DNA of 64,000 bases from Talinum fruticosum (Eukaryota; Streptophyta; Magnoliopsida; Caryophyllales; Talinaceae): assembly GCA_021018815.1 (NCBI GenBank), contig JAITYX010000065.1, positions 3,007,501-3,071,500 of the forward strand, in the 5' to 3' direction. Shown here one piece after another: positions 35,348 to 47,055 of the stretch (its first letter is position 1; every line of letters starts with the position of its first letter). Made by a program: the position numbers and the translations under genes. The notes under the pieces are model-generated. The model made no database searches, was not told where the DNA came from, and saw only the letters and a list, made by a program, of their open reading frames with translations.

Positions 35348-37700
35348 ATGGAAGATTTTGTGTTTCAATTTTGGTAGGAGACTGAAGGTAAGACTTAATT
35401 TTGCTTTGTATTTATTTATTTTAGTCAACGGGATGGGGTTAGTTTACATGGTAACCTAATTTGTGAATTCTATTGTGTTTTGCTTGAATAGAGTCATTGT
35501 CGAAAATGGATGAAATTTGATTGGAGATCAATTATGGGGGAAGTTTATGACAAAAGATGAGTTCAAATACGAAGGGAGTGATATTCTTGAGATTCTAAAT
35601 TTTGATTTTGATAAGTTAGGATTTTTTCGATTAAAGGTTATGTTGAAGACGTTGGTTTTGAAAATGCAATTGAGTATTATTATGCAATACTTGTGTTGGA
35701 CTTGAAATCTAGTTTGCGAAGGTTATTGGATGATCCTGATTCAATAGAGATGGCTAAACATGCAAGTGTCGTAGGGCATATCAATGTGAATGTTGTTCAT
35801 AAAGTTGATGAGGTTGAGTTATTACTTGAACTGTCACTACCTCTACATGGCAAAAATATCCCTAAATCATGCAGCCCTAAAGGTGTGGCTACCACCTCTA
35901 TTAGTAGTGATCGTAGAGTAAGACATACCCGAAAGAATTCCCCATATTAAAGGCAAGAAAGAAGGCTCCCTTATATTCACATGAGTTAACCACAGAAATT
36001 GACCCTAGCTCAAATGCTCCCCATAAGTCAACCACAAAAATTTCCCCTAGCTTAAATGCTCCCATGAGTCAACCACAAAATTTGCCCCTAGCTCATATGT
36101 TCCTCATGAGTATGAAGAGTGCACACCTATGGCACCCACAGATGGTGAAACTAAAGTAGATGTACAAGTTGAATATGATTGGGAAGACCCTCGACCCGAC
36201 TCACCTATTCTAATGCATGAGTTAGTAGGGGAGATGATGAAACCGACTCATCAGGTGATAGCTTGTATGAACATGAGGGAGATGATGAAGAGGAGTTGGA
36301 GAAAGAAGGTGATTCATCATAAAAAGAAGAAGAGCTCAATGATCCCGACCTTAAGGATTTTGAGACCAATGATGAAGAATGGCAAACTTGTCAAGATAAA
36401 ATGTTAGAGCATAAAAGACAAAAAGCAGTTGTTCATGAAGAAGTTATCCAAAATAAGAATGCATTTATGCCTAGTTCAGCTGGAGAATCTTCAAGCACAA
36501 GGATAGTGTCATAGTGATTATGAAAATTCTAAGAAGAGATGGAGTCGGGGGTGAAAATGAAAGTGATGAGGATGGTTTTTGCATAGGTTGTTGAGAAGTA
36601 GGAAGAGAGTGTTGAAGGTTAGAGAAGTAACTGACTGGAAAAATTTTAAGTAGGAGATTGGTATGATATTTGGTACTATTAAAAGATTCAAAGATGCAAT
36701 TACTTTAAATGCGTTGAAAGTTGGCTATGACTTAAAGATTGTGAGGTCGGACAAGCATATGAACATAATTGTTCCCCTATTGCAAGAAGAATTGCAAATT
36801 CAGTTTATATGCTTCTTGGGACAAGCACAGATTAACATATGTCCTTAGATCTACCTTCAATCAATATAAGTTCAATATAAATATGTTGAAGAATGGGCAA
36901 CTGAAATTTGAATAGGTTGCAAAGTACTACATGCTAAGATACAAGAAAGATCTCACTAGCTAGCCAAAGAACTGAAGGAAGGAGTGAAGAGAGACGTTGG
37001 GATAATACTCGAATCCATGGTTTGTATATTATTTTAAGAAACAAGTACAAAAATTGTTACATGGATCCGTGAAAGAGCATTACAGACAAAATTAGGAGAT
37101 ACATTGAGGAGTCGGAAAAATAAAATAACAATAGCACAATTATTCTTGAAATCGAAACATCAATTAGGAAAGAAATCTCTATTTTCAAGAGATTGTATAT
37201 TTTGATGCCATGAAAAAGGGATTATTAGCGGGTTGTAGGCCCATAATGTGCATTGATGCATACTTTCCAAAGACTTTTTCGGGTGGTTGCTTGCTCATTG
37301 CAATTGGCATTGATGGAAACAACCAGATGTTTCCAATTGCTTGGGTAGTAGCTGAAGGGGAGAACAATGACATCCGAGTTTAGTTTCAACGTAATGTACA
37401 AGCTTCTATGGGAGCGACATAAGGTTTTGGTTAGATAGTAATTTCATATGAACATTAGGTAATTAGCAATCAACATTTGACTTGTACTATGACCACATTG
37501 AACTTAGTTTTGATTTTGTTTAATGAAACGTGCAGGCAATCTTGCATGTAGTGTCAATAGACTCTCAAACAGATGAGTGCGGACGCTATGTAAGGCATAT
37601 TTAGGACAATTGGAAGAAAAATCACAAGGGAAAAGATCCGAAAATGTTGTTCGGAATGTTACAAAAGCCTATAATGAGGCAGATTTTTCAGATGCATTAA
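35348..37700 (+). pseudogene. MuDR-type MULE transposase, decayed
   Basis: The remnant begins MEDFVFQFW with an in-frame TAG. It continues with a plant MURA N-terminal region (LDLKSSLRRLLDDPDSIEMA, HINVNVVHKVDEVELL), an acidic linker, the DNA-binding-like block IGMIFGTIKRFKDAI (about 36655-36700), and the transposase core entry KKGLLAGCRPIMCIDAYFPK with GIDGNNQMFPIAWVVAEGE (about 37205-37365). The Asp in MCIDAYF is the first catalytic residue of the DDE triad. The stretch with the second Asp and the Glu is not recognisable; homology resumes only with RYVRHIxDNWKKNHKGK near 37590-37630. Many stops and frameshifts make it non-functional. Confidence 0.8.
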
Positions 37701-38309
37701 AGGACCTATCGGTTATGTTCATATTTTTTTAGAATGTTGCACATGTGGTTAGTGGAGAGTCGATTATGCATGGAGGTCACTTTCTTGTGTTTAGTCAAGC
37801 AAGCGGTAGCTCCCAACCTATCGGTTTTCCACCACAATGAAGATTCCTTCTTACCACAATGAAGGCCACTCACTGGACCATAATGAAGCTTTTGAAGTGT
37901 TAAAGTTTTAATTCTTTTAGATAAAATTTGACTGTGCAAGGCATAAATTTGATCGTGCAAGGCATATTTTGTCAATGCAATTAGTTACTACTTTAGTTTC
38001 TAATTGTTATGTAAACCATGTAAACAACTATTTTAATTGCAATTTATCTTTTATATATTTTTCAATTGCATTTGCAAGTCTGTAATTTCGGATGAACCGT
38101 AATGTGTGTATTTTGGACAATATTTGAATGTGCAGTAACTTGAGAATTTTTAATTCAAACAAACCTTCAACTACCAACACAATATTCAACTATCAATACA
38201 ATATTAAACTACCAAATCAACTACAAGTCTTCATTTAATGCCTTCAACAATAAATTCAATTAATAAACTATCCTACTCAATAAACCGACTACCAATATAA
38301 TTAACAAGC

Positions 38310-38760
38310 ACCATATCAATTTCTCGAGCTGTGAGTTCCTTGATGCCTTCAATTCTTCCTCTCGCTCTTGACTTTTTCTGTCTTTCTTTTGTAACCTTCT
38401 TCCTCAAACTTTTATTCTCTTCTTAAAGCATCTTATTTTCCTCAAGCACATCAATGTCTTGTTCATCATCCCACTTGAAAAACCCACAACCTTGATTTAC
38501 CTACAATACCTCAAACCAATAACAAAAAAATAATATAATTTCAATGCACTTCTAGACCCTAATTTCTTAATCAATTGACCTTCCATAATGGGCATCGGAA
38601 AAACTTCTTCCCTCTTTATGAGGGCTTCTTGTAAATCTCATGCACTACAAGTAAATCATGGTGGCATTTCACCAACAACATTTGCTCTCTTCGCAATTGG
38701 CCACTCGAAATTCCTCTCCTTCCAAAAGTTAATGACCCAACAACGGTGTGTACTCTTCGA
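38310..38760 (-). pseudogene. GRF-type zinc-finger protein gene in the MULE, decayed
   Basis: On the minus strand one exon (about 38577-38760) contains KCHHDLLVVHEIYKK, then a stop, then RGKKFFRCPLWK before a GT donor. The next exon (from about 38500) starts VNQGCGFFKWDDEQDIDVLE, then another stop, then a basic coiled tail (KSLRKKVTKERQKKSRARGR). The order Cys, RxFxxCP, CGFFKWxDE is that of the zf-GRF domain found in many small plant proteins and in NEIL3/TOP3-type enzymes. It is convergent with the transposase and its 5' end points into the right TIR, so it probably travels with the element. Confidence 0.68.
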
Positions 38761-38959
38761 CTCATGATTTCTTTAGTTCTTCGGGGATTTGCGAAATTGG
38801 AGAAATACGATTTAGGTCGATTTTATTTGAGAGAACAAATTGGGAAGGTAAGAATTCAAGTTTGTTTCATCTTGCGGAGAAATAGAGAGGATAGAGAGAC
38901 GGAAATGTCGAGGTTGGAAATTGAGGAATGAGTTGATAAAGAGAGGGGTTAGAGAGGGG

Positions 38960-39150
38960 GAGAAAGAAGAGGAGCAAGGGCTTAAACTAACGTGTCACTA
39001 ATTAGAGTCAAAATATGGGTCAACATTAGCCATGTTTACTACCACCACTGCCACGTCATAGTGCCACCGATTCTTTTCACCCGTAACTCTGTGGTGGGAT
39101 GTCCAAAAACAATAGGGTAAAGATTCGGGATGTTGCGTGGCTAATAATAT
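38960..39150 (-). repeat. Right TIR of the MuDR-type MULE
   Basis: The outer part reads inward CTTTACCCTATTGTTTTTGG then ACATCCCACCACAGAG. The TIR of the 17.1-kb element reads CTTTGACCCTAATATTTGT then GCATTCCACCACCGAG. The inner part matches 35037-35085 in inverted orientation. Confidence 0.65.
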
Positions 39151-40964
39151 TTCGGGATATTCCCATTAACAAACTCCAAAGTTTTGAATTTTAAAATCCA
39201 ATATTCCTTGATTTTACAACCACGAAGCAAATATTGCTTTGATTAGCAAGAGCAAAAGAAGTGTCATGTAATTGTCGGCTATTTGTTGAATTGCATCGGT
39301 GATGGATCCACCCAAAGTGTGAGAAACACACCACTACTAGAACGTGTTTCTATCCTATTCAATTAAGCACGTCATCATCATGGCAACTTGTGTATTTTAC
39401 ATTCTACCATGGTAGAATGCGTTGTTACCATGGCAGAGTTAGAAAGGGATTTCTAGGTAGGAAAAAAATTTTAAAAAGGGGTTGGTCCCAATTGGTTGTT
39501 CTTTTACCAAAAAATGATCATTTTTATATTATTAGTTGGTTTACCTTGTTATTAATAAATACCATTGACCTCCAGTTAGACATGGCAAAAGCCGATCCCG
39601 AAAACTCAACCCCGAATTCGCCTAAATATTTTGGGTTTTGAAAACGATTTTTCGACTTGAACTAAAAAAAAAATCGAACCTGAAAAACCTATAAATTAGT
39701 CGGTCAAACCCGACTCGAACTCGTTCGACCCATTAGGTAAAGGCAATAAAAACAATAATTTTAACTTTTGTGGATTGTTGATTGAATGTTTTATGCCTAT
39801 TATATGCTTTTTCTTTAGCTTTATCATATTTCTTATAATGGTTATTTGTGTTTGGATAGATGTTATATAGCTATCACAATAATTTACAAACACTAATACT
39901 ATTTCTTTTCTCAACTTATTTCTTACAAAAAAATTATATATAAAAACTATATATAGTAAAATTTTAACAAAATATGTATGGATTCAAATGGCATAATATA
40001 AAAAAAAATACAAAAATTGCACAAGTTATATTGTTTTATTTTTGGTGAATTAAATATGCCAGATCACATCTTGAATAATATATTTTTTTATAGAAATCAT
40101 ATTATTATATTAAAAAATTTGATATTATAATTAAAAATAATAATTTTAGTTTATTGTAAATATCTAATTCTCATTTATTTAAAATTATTCTAATCGTACT
40201 TGAACCATAACGCATGGGATGGGCACTCGAGTTAAGACGATGTCAAAATTTTCTTAGTGAATAAAATTGGTCGGTTAGCCGACCAGGTTGACTCTTCCTC
40301 GATCTATTTTAAAATGGAGCAAATATACATGAAAATCTCCTTATAATATTAATTATTATTGTTAGTAAATTTTAAAAGCTGTAATATGTGAATTAGTATA
40401 ATAGAAGAGTAAAAATAAACAACGGAACCTTAAACGAATCTTTAATAGAATAACTCATTATTATCCAACCCATTATTGGCCCAACAATTTATTGTTCTTA
40501 TTTAAATAGGTAAAGCGATCAAGTCGTTTAACTCAATGTAATCCTCACGAAAATACTATGATAAAAGTTTTGAAAATTTTCAATATTCTTTTAGAAAATA
40601 CAAATACTATACCATTTTGTGGAACTATGAGCAATTTAAGCAAAAAATATGTCAAATTTTTGTAATTTATAAAAAAATAACCGATAGAAAAGGCGAGTCT
40701 CAATCCGTAGGGTCGATCTGAAACTCGTATAACCCAATATACAACCGCCCAGATTTTACTCGAACCCGAAATACATCCGACCCGTATTTTACCCCAAACT
40801 GAATACACTCAATCCGTATTTAACTCATCCGCCGAAATTGACAGGTCTATCTTCGAGTAAATATGATGTTGTTTGTTGGAAAACATTATCGTGACCTTAT
40901 TTGATGACTCATCTTTTAGGTCATGTTCCATTTAAGTGTAAGAAATTAGAAAGTTGTAAGTTAC
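39151..40964. other. Intergenic; possible short DNA transposon 39.58-40.85 kb
   Basis: No gene was seen. The ends TAGACATGGCAAAAGCCGA (39578-39596) and, inverted, TAGACCTGTCAATTTCGGC (about 40833-40851) form an imperfect TIR. Both flank stretches rich in CGAACCCGA-like phrases typical of a common plant repeat. The interior is AT-rich and non-coding. A CACTACTAGAAC phrase at about 39334 resembles a CACTA end but has no partner. Confidence 0.35.
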
Positions 40965-42090
40965 TTGCAAGGAATATAAAATATTGTATATAACATATAA
41001 AATGTATATAAGTATTAGTTATGTGCATTAAAGTAGAACAACACATTTTATTTTAATTTGTTTATGAACTTTTATGTAAAATCAAATTATAAAATTTATA
41101 TATTTATAATGCCAAATCCATTGTTTACTATTGTGGTCATGTTTGACATTGTTTTTCTTTCTTTGTTTTTTTTTTTACAAAAAAGGAATCATGTTTGATA
41201 TTTGTGAATTTTTTTCATAATTTAGATACAAAAATTATTTCATAAAAATTAGAACATATATTATGTCGATTTATAATGTGCAATAGAGGAAAAATATCAA
41301 TAGTTTGTCAGGGAGCAATAATTTTCTTATAACCAAGTAACAAAAATTTGAAGAGGATTAAAAAAGGTAAAGAGGTTGTGAAATATTAGTTGAGAACATA
41401 CTAATTTTAAACTTGTACATTATTTCATTAATGATAAAAAAATAAATTCAAAATAAATTAGATTTTCATATTTATAAAATAATTATAAAGATAATTATGA
41501 AAAAATATAATTTTTGTTTGTAAAAAAATATATGTAGTCAGTAAGCAGCGGTAAGAAATATAAAGTGTTGTATATGACTTATAAAATGTTTACAAATGTT
41601 ACTTTTGTGTACTAAAATAAAACAACATAATTTATTTTATTTATTTATAAAATTTAAGTAATTGAATTATAAAATTTATATGTATGTAATGCCAAATTCA
41701 TTATTTATAATTATGTTCATGTTTGATGATTTTTTATGTTTTCACAAAAAAGAAAATTATGTTTGATATTTATGAAAAAAAAAATTTATAGCACAGATAC
41801 AAAAATAATTTCATAAAAGTAAAATATTTATTTGTATTGTTCACAATAGTCAATATAGGGAAAATTGATAGTTTGTTACAAAGTAATTATTTTCTTACAA
41901 CCAAGTAATAAAGAATCTTAAGATGATAAAAAAAGGTAAAGAATTTGTAAAATGTTAGTTAAAAATATATTAATTTCAAGCTTGTAAAATATTTCATTGA
42001 TAGTAGAAAAATAAATTCACAACAAATTAGATGTTGATATTTATAAAAATAGTTATGAAGACAATTATGAACAATATAATTTTAGAGAAA
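40965..42090. repeat. Tandem duplication, two ~550-bp AT-rich units
   Basis: The block 40965-41519 is repeated, diverged, at about 41552-42090. Shared phrases include ATGCCAAATTCATT/ATCCATT, CATGTTTGATATTT and AACCAAGTAA. The DNA is non-coding. Confidence 0.75.
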
Positions 42091-42119
42091 GGAAAAAATA
42101 TGCAATTATAAGGAACTGT

Positions 42120-42312
42120 AAATAAAATACAAAAAAACATGGGATTTCGTGGCATTTTTTTGCTCAATTAGAGGCTCATAAACGTGTCGCAAAACTATAT
42201 ATATTGGCACCTCACAAAACACTGTAAAAACGAGTGTCAAAATAATACTTGAGGTGTTTTTAAAAAACCGCTAATAAACTTTACGACATCTTTTTCCGCT
42301 GTAGAGGAAACA
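42120..42312. repeat. CACTA-like subterminal debris
   Basis: Phrases such as GTGTTTTTAAAAAACCGCTA and TTTCCGCTGTAG resemble subterminal repeats and the TGTAGTG end of CACTA elements. Neither a partner end nor a target duplication was found. Confidence 0.3.
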
Positions 42313-43360
42313 ATTTATGTCGCTTGTTTCTGCCAGTGGGTTCTCGGTAGAAGTTCACAAACCAACTTCTCACCAAATCCATGGCATTTTTCATGTCAAT
42401 ATTTTCCTTCCAAGATTTTTGACGGGCTTATTCCCTCCGATTTTTCGAAACGTATGTCAGCAACTTTTAGAGAAGGCTTCACCTAAAAGAAAAAATTAAT
42501 TTTTAGAGAAACTTTTGGCTAGAATATTTCCTTCCAATTCTTTGACACTATTTAGTGCTAAAATTGTTACAATTTTAGATGATCTTTATTTTTTTACACA
42601 TTAAGAATATGTGCTTATATGTACTGTGCATTCACGATGTGCACAATAACCATCCAACCAATTAATATATAGTTGGAAAAAGAAGTACCCAAATATTTTC
42701 ACACATAAAATTTCAAAAATTTGCTTACCAATCCTGTAAACACAAATTTTGAGTCTAAAATAAGACAGAAAATTGACAAACAAATATAATTTGTATTGAT
42801 TTTCTTTATTTGAGTACAATCTATATATTGAATACAATTGATATAATCATCCGATTTAATTTTCCTGTAATTTGAACGATTCGAGAGCCTTGTACCTTGA
42901 TTTCGAATGTTGATGTAAAGACAGATGATGAACATTAGAACAGTTCTTGATTTGGAGGTGTTGAAAATCTTAAATCCGAATTATTGACTTTGATTTTCGA
43001 ATCTTGAATTGTTACACGTTTTCATCTTTAACGCTCGTAGTCTGGATGTTGTCTGCAGTTTAGGCTCCGGATTTTTGCAAAATTCCGACCAACTTAAAGT
43101 TGAAGGGCGGACCCCAATTTATAACTTTCATGAGTTAGGGTTTGAATTGAGTTTTGAGCTCAAACCCACAATTTAGTAATTATTTTTTAAAAGAAATATT
43201 TATTATTTACTACATCATTAGTGACATGTGACAATTTCTAATTGGTTGAAATTTAATTTCTTTTGATTTTAATTTTAGAGGCCTTCTAAAACCAATTTTG
43301 ACATGTGACAATTTGTAATAAGTTGAATAAAAATAATTTGATTTTCCATGTGACGGTATA
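42313..43360. other. Intergenic, no gene recognised
   Basis: AT-rich DNA. A phrase GACATGTGACAATTT occurs twice about 78 bp apart (about 43223 and 43300), suggesting a local duplication. Confidence 0.5.
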
Positions 43361-43363
43361 TAG

Positions 43364-43585
43364 TTGGCGAACGAATTTTTACCTCCTACAAACGCCTCCT
43401 TTGAGAGTCAACCGCATGCACGAAATTTTGAGTGCTTGGAGAGGTTGGATCTCGAAAACTTGGAAGGTGATTTGTGGGTTAATTGTAATCATTATCCCGA
43501 TGTAGAACTCCTTTTTTTTTATTTATTTATGATACCAAAATTACCTAGGTCATATATTTTAGACTTATTTAGGTATAATTTATAA
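43364..43585 (+). other. Possible leucine-rich gene fragment
   Basis: A 73-codon frame contains ECLERLDLENLEGDLWVN, which has the look of a leucine-rich or similar plant repeat. Nothing on either side extends it, so it may be a small captured fragment or chance. Confidence 0.22.
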
Positions 43586-43860
43586 GATCCCCTTATTTTT
43601 TTCTTTAATAGGTGAATCAGCGAGAGATTTTTTTCCTCTAATGATTATACGGAAAAATTATTTAGATTATAGCAAAATTTTGTAGCAACAGGGAGAGAAT
43701 GAACTCGTGGGATTTCACGCTTAACATATCACTTAGTTTTCTTCTTGTAAATTGCAATCACATTTTTCAATTTATGGATAATAGTTGAAATAGAAACGAG
43801 CTCTGCCTTTAAACTCAAAACTCCAGAACTCAGTTCTCTCTCTTCGTTGCTTACTTTACT

Positions 43861-45113
43861 TTTTTGTTTGCTTCAGAACCTTCAATTTCTCCAGCATTTC
43901 TTGCAAATCCTTCTCAATATTACTTGATGTTTTAGTTTATTTTCCCTTCAATTTCACCTCGGACCTCTTCCTCTCCGACCTGGGTTGCTCCTGGCTTTCC
44001 TCACTGGGGAAATCGGGCTCTGCCGCCAGAGGTTCAGTGAGCTTTCCGGCCAAGTCGGCAGCCATGAGATCGGGAGTTGCAGCGGCGGCCATGGGAGATG
44101 GTGACGACATGGGGCTGAGACGAAGACAACTGAAGCTTTTCAGCATGACCACCAGCACTTATGGGTCGCTGAACCGAAGAGGAGGTGGAATCCACGGCTA
44201 TCTGAGCCTAGGCCGGGTTAGCGGGTCAACAATTAGAGGAAGACGGGATCGAATGGAAGCAGCAATAGAGTAGTCTTCTCCGGCGCTGCGGATGAATTCT
44301 CCGGCGCCGCAGATGAATTTTTCGGTGGAAGAACCACCGCCGACGAGTCCTGGCATTGCGAGAAGAATCTTCGGCGCCGGGGCAGGTGACGATGAATCCT
44401 GACCGATGGTTCCAGTGTTGGCCATTCTACACGTGTATTTTCGATGTTCAAGTTTTTGAGCTTGATGTCCCGGTTTTGGGTTCTTCTGGAACTTCCAGCC
44501 TCCAACCTGTGTGCTTTTTTTTTGCTCTCTTCTGCGGTTTATGAAGGCCCCATTTTTTTGTCAAATTGAATCAAATGGTATCAAATTGGAAGTTGGGAAT
44601 TCAATAAATTGGGATTTTGGTGGGCACGATTTGAGGCAAAGATGGAGAGAGAAAGAGAGAGAAAGTTTGAATTTGTGTGAGGTGTTTCCTACTCAATTTG
44701 GGTTGGAGGAACTGAATCGAATCCCATTCCGAATCGGTTTCCAGCACCTATTTTCAGAACAAGCTGCAGAAGTCTTCGAATGACTATACAAATTCTAATT
44801 TTCAAGTATTTGTAATTGGCTAAGAATATGAAAACTTAGGCCCAAATGACTATATAAATGGACGTACACCTCTTTCATCATCCATATTCCATATTCATGT
44901 ACTTCTTCTTCCTCTGCCCTTCTGAATTTTGGTTTGAAATTTTTGTCTCTGAAGCTTAAAGGTTCTTCTTCTTCTCTTCTTCTTCAATGGAAACTTTCCA
45001 TCGACAACAGAACCCTAGCTATTGATTGAAGTTTTGCGTTGGTTAAGATCTATTTTTTTTTCCGCCTGGTACCCTTTTTTTGTTTCGTTTCTTTTTGGAT
45101 GTGAAGCAAGTCA
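43861..45113. other. GC-richer island and orphan promoter-like region
   Basis: From 43980 to 44500 the DNA is less AT-rich and holds Ala/Pro/Ser-rich open frames on both strands (for example 43937-44158 minus), none with a recognised family. A TATA-like ACTATATAAATGG at about 44847-44859 is followed by a CT-rich leader and a tiny open frame METFHRQQNPSY near 44988. This looks like a gene 5' end with no body, cut off where the TIR element starts. Confidence 0.35.
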
Positions 45114-45236
45114 GATGCGAAAACTACGCTGAGGTGACCGGAGTTCTTATCGAACTATGTTTTAGATCTAAAGTTTTGAAAAATGATTCTAAATCCCTTA
45201 AATTATGGGTAAATTATATTAGTGGCTCAAATCCGG
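45114..45236 (+). repeat. Left TIR of the Pack-MULE-like element
   Basis: It aligns with the reverse complement of 46335-46458 over its whole length, with scattered mismatches. Confidence 0.8.
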
Positions 45237-45539
45237 TTGATACCATCGGAAAATCGAGTGTTTAAGCGCGATTTTTAAAAATTAGAGGTGGAAGTCCTAA
45301 ATTAACCTTAATGAGGCGTTTTTATTGAAATTAAATCTCTAAAATTTCTCTCTCTTCAATATTGTTCTTCATTCTTCTTTTTCGCTACCCTCTTCTTTCT
45401 TCTATTTGGGTTTTTAATATTTCGTTGGTTCTTCCTATTACGTTTTCTATCTTCATTTTTTATTTGTTACTCCGTGAAAGTTTCAAAGCTCGCTCTTATT
45501 TTGCCTCGTCGTTTTGCCTGCTGCTCTTGCATCTCTTCT

Positions 45540-45974
45540 CTCTCCATCCCTATTTCTTCGTCTTCTATTGCTTCGCCTAGATTTGGTCGATTTTTTGATT
45601 CCAGATTTGAAGATCCTCCTCACTTCTTAGAGACTTGTTTCCTTTGCGAAAAGCCCCTCGGCGGTAACAGGGTCATCTTCATGTATAGGTTCGTTCCTTA
45701 ATTCCTCCCTTTTTCTCTCTCCTCCCCTTGTTTCGATATTTGATTGGGAAATCCGGGTTTATTTTAGGCATTTGATTTTGTTTCGTAGAGATTCCGATTT
45801 GGGATTTTGGAATTTTCAAAGGGGATACGCCATTTTGCGAGTGAAGAGTGTAAGAAAGAACAGATTGAGATTGATGAGGCGAAAGATAAGAATAGGAAAA
45901 TGAAGGTGTTGAGAAGTAAAAAGGAGAAAGCAAAATCAACTCGCTTCTTCATCTTCTTCTTCATCACCAACTAA
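45540..45974 (+). pseudogene. Captured FLZ (DUF581) zinc-finger protein gene, two exons, frame broken
   Basis: FLZ proteins are plant adaptors that bind the SnRK1 kinase through a Cys4 finger. Exon 1 (to 45688) encodes SPRFGRFFDSRFEDPPHFLE followed by TCFLCEKPLGGNRVIFMYR, with the first Cys pair near 45636-45647. A GT donor follows at 45689. Exon 2 (45822-45974) encodes GDTPFC, then SEECKKEQIEIDEAKDKNRK and a Lys-rich tail to TAA. This is the family order FLxxCxxCxKPL...IYMYRGDxxFCSxEC, with the intron after MYR. Exon 2 is off by one base against exon 1, an extra G lies between FC and SEEC, and no convincing ATG was found. The retained intron argues for DNA-level capture rather than retroposition. 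Confidence 0.82.
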
Positions 45975-46334
45975 ATCCCATAACTACCCTTTCCGTACCA
46001 AGCACCTGTAGTCGTTGCTTAGAATTTTCTATCTCTAGACTTGGTGAACCCAAAAAAAAGGAGAAGAAGAAATTTAGGATCTAAATCTACGAAATGATCC
46101 GACTTCCTTCAACCAAAAAAAAAAAAGGAAAAAAAAGAGGAAGGATGACGGGGTAGAAGGTAGAGATGCTACATACAAATAACAAAAGGAATTTAAAAAA
46201 AAAAAATTATTTTGGGAGGAGAAGAAAAGAAAAACTATGTTGAATTTTGTGTATTTATGGAAAAAAAAAAGAAAAGAGGCCAGGAGACCCGATGGGCACT
46301 ATAAACATTTCACACCTCCGTTAACCGTCCAGTG

Positions 46335-46458
46335 CCGGATTTGGGTCACTAATATAGTTTACCCATAATTTAGGGGATTTAAAATCATTTTTCAAAACTT
46401 TGGGTCTAAAAATAGTTCGACAAGAACTCAAGTTACCTCAACGTAATTTTTTGCAAGC
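46335..46458 (-). repeat. Right TIR of the Pack-MULE-like element
   Basis: This is the inverted partner of 45114-45236. A T11-12 run immediately outside it hides any target duplication. Confidence 0.8.
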
Positions 46459-47055
46459 CGATGCAATCTTTTTTTTTTTTGGTCATGGGTTGCCCCCTAT
46501 TTTTTATTAGTTTTATTTTTAGTTGGCGTGGCTTGTTTTTTGTCTCTGTTGCTTTTGCCAAAGTTTTTTCCAGTGAATTTAATTTTGGTGCCTGAACTTG
46601 GGGTGGAATAACACCTCAGTGAAATTTACCCAAAAGTTACAGCTGACTAAATTTTAACCAAAATATTGACTCGATATTTCATTCCCGTGAACGTTGCATT
46701 TTTTTCAAGCCCAAAAGTTTTTTTTTACCATGCCGCTGTGAAAGATGATTCTTTTGAGGTGGACACCATGAATATGTATGCCCTTTTTCTGGGAACATGA
46801 TAATGAAAGCTTCATTGTAATTTGCCAAAAATGAACACAACATTGGCTGACATGCCGAAAAGTTCACGTAAATTTTCTTTTTTTTTTTTTGGTGGAGGAG
46901 TTGGACCAGACCTAACTTCACCTGCCCCCTCTTAAACATAAAGCCTTTTTTTCTTTTTCTTTTTTTTTTCGATTTGTTGAAGAAACTTTCAGATTCAGTC
47001 ATGGCTGCTTGTAGCTTGAACATAGTCAATTGGAAGCGAGATTACACCACGAAGA
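46459..47055. other. Intergenic, no gene recognised
   Basis: T-rich runs and ordinary sequence. A lysine-rich minus-strand open frame (46679-47029) is explained by the T-runs and is not supported as a gene. Confidence 0.5.

Larger units (their letters stand above)
35037..39150. mobile_element. MuDR-type MULE carrying a transposase and a GRF zinc-finger gene
   Basis: Inner TIR sequence GACTCTAATTAGTGACA at 35037-35053 is an inverted copy of the stretch at about 38990-39010. The outer right TIR (39060-39140) is related to the TIR of the intronic MULE at 17.1-18.3 kb. The outer left TIR is missing, because the Ulp1-like 5' region begins immediately. Inside are a plus-strand transposase remnant and a minus-strand GRF zinc-finger remnant, convergent. 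Confidence 0.68.
45114..46458. mobile_element. Pack-MULE-like element with ~120-bp TIRs carrying an FLZ gene
   Basis: The left arm 45114-45236 and right arm 46335-46458 are inverted copies. Shared phrases include AAAGTTTTGAAAAATGATT, CCCTAAATTATGGGTAAA (with small changes) and CAAATCCGG. Between them is a gene-derived segment with an intron, not a transposase. Long TIRs around captured host sequence is the definition of a Pack-MULE; TIR class and target duplication could not be verified by eye. Confidence 0.7.

Noticed and set aside
39330..39350. CACTA transposon left end (CACTACTAGAAC)
   Set aside because: No inverted partner, no 3-bp target duplication, no transposase nearby.
43937..44505. 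Ala/Pro/Ser-rich open frames on both strands
   Set aside because: Less AT-rich composition keeps several frames open at once; no start context, splice structure or recognised domain.
46679..47029. Lysine-rich minus-strand frame
   Set aside because: Encoded by T-runs on the plus strand; no domain.
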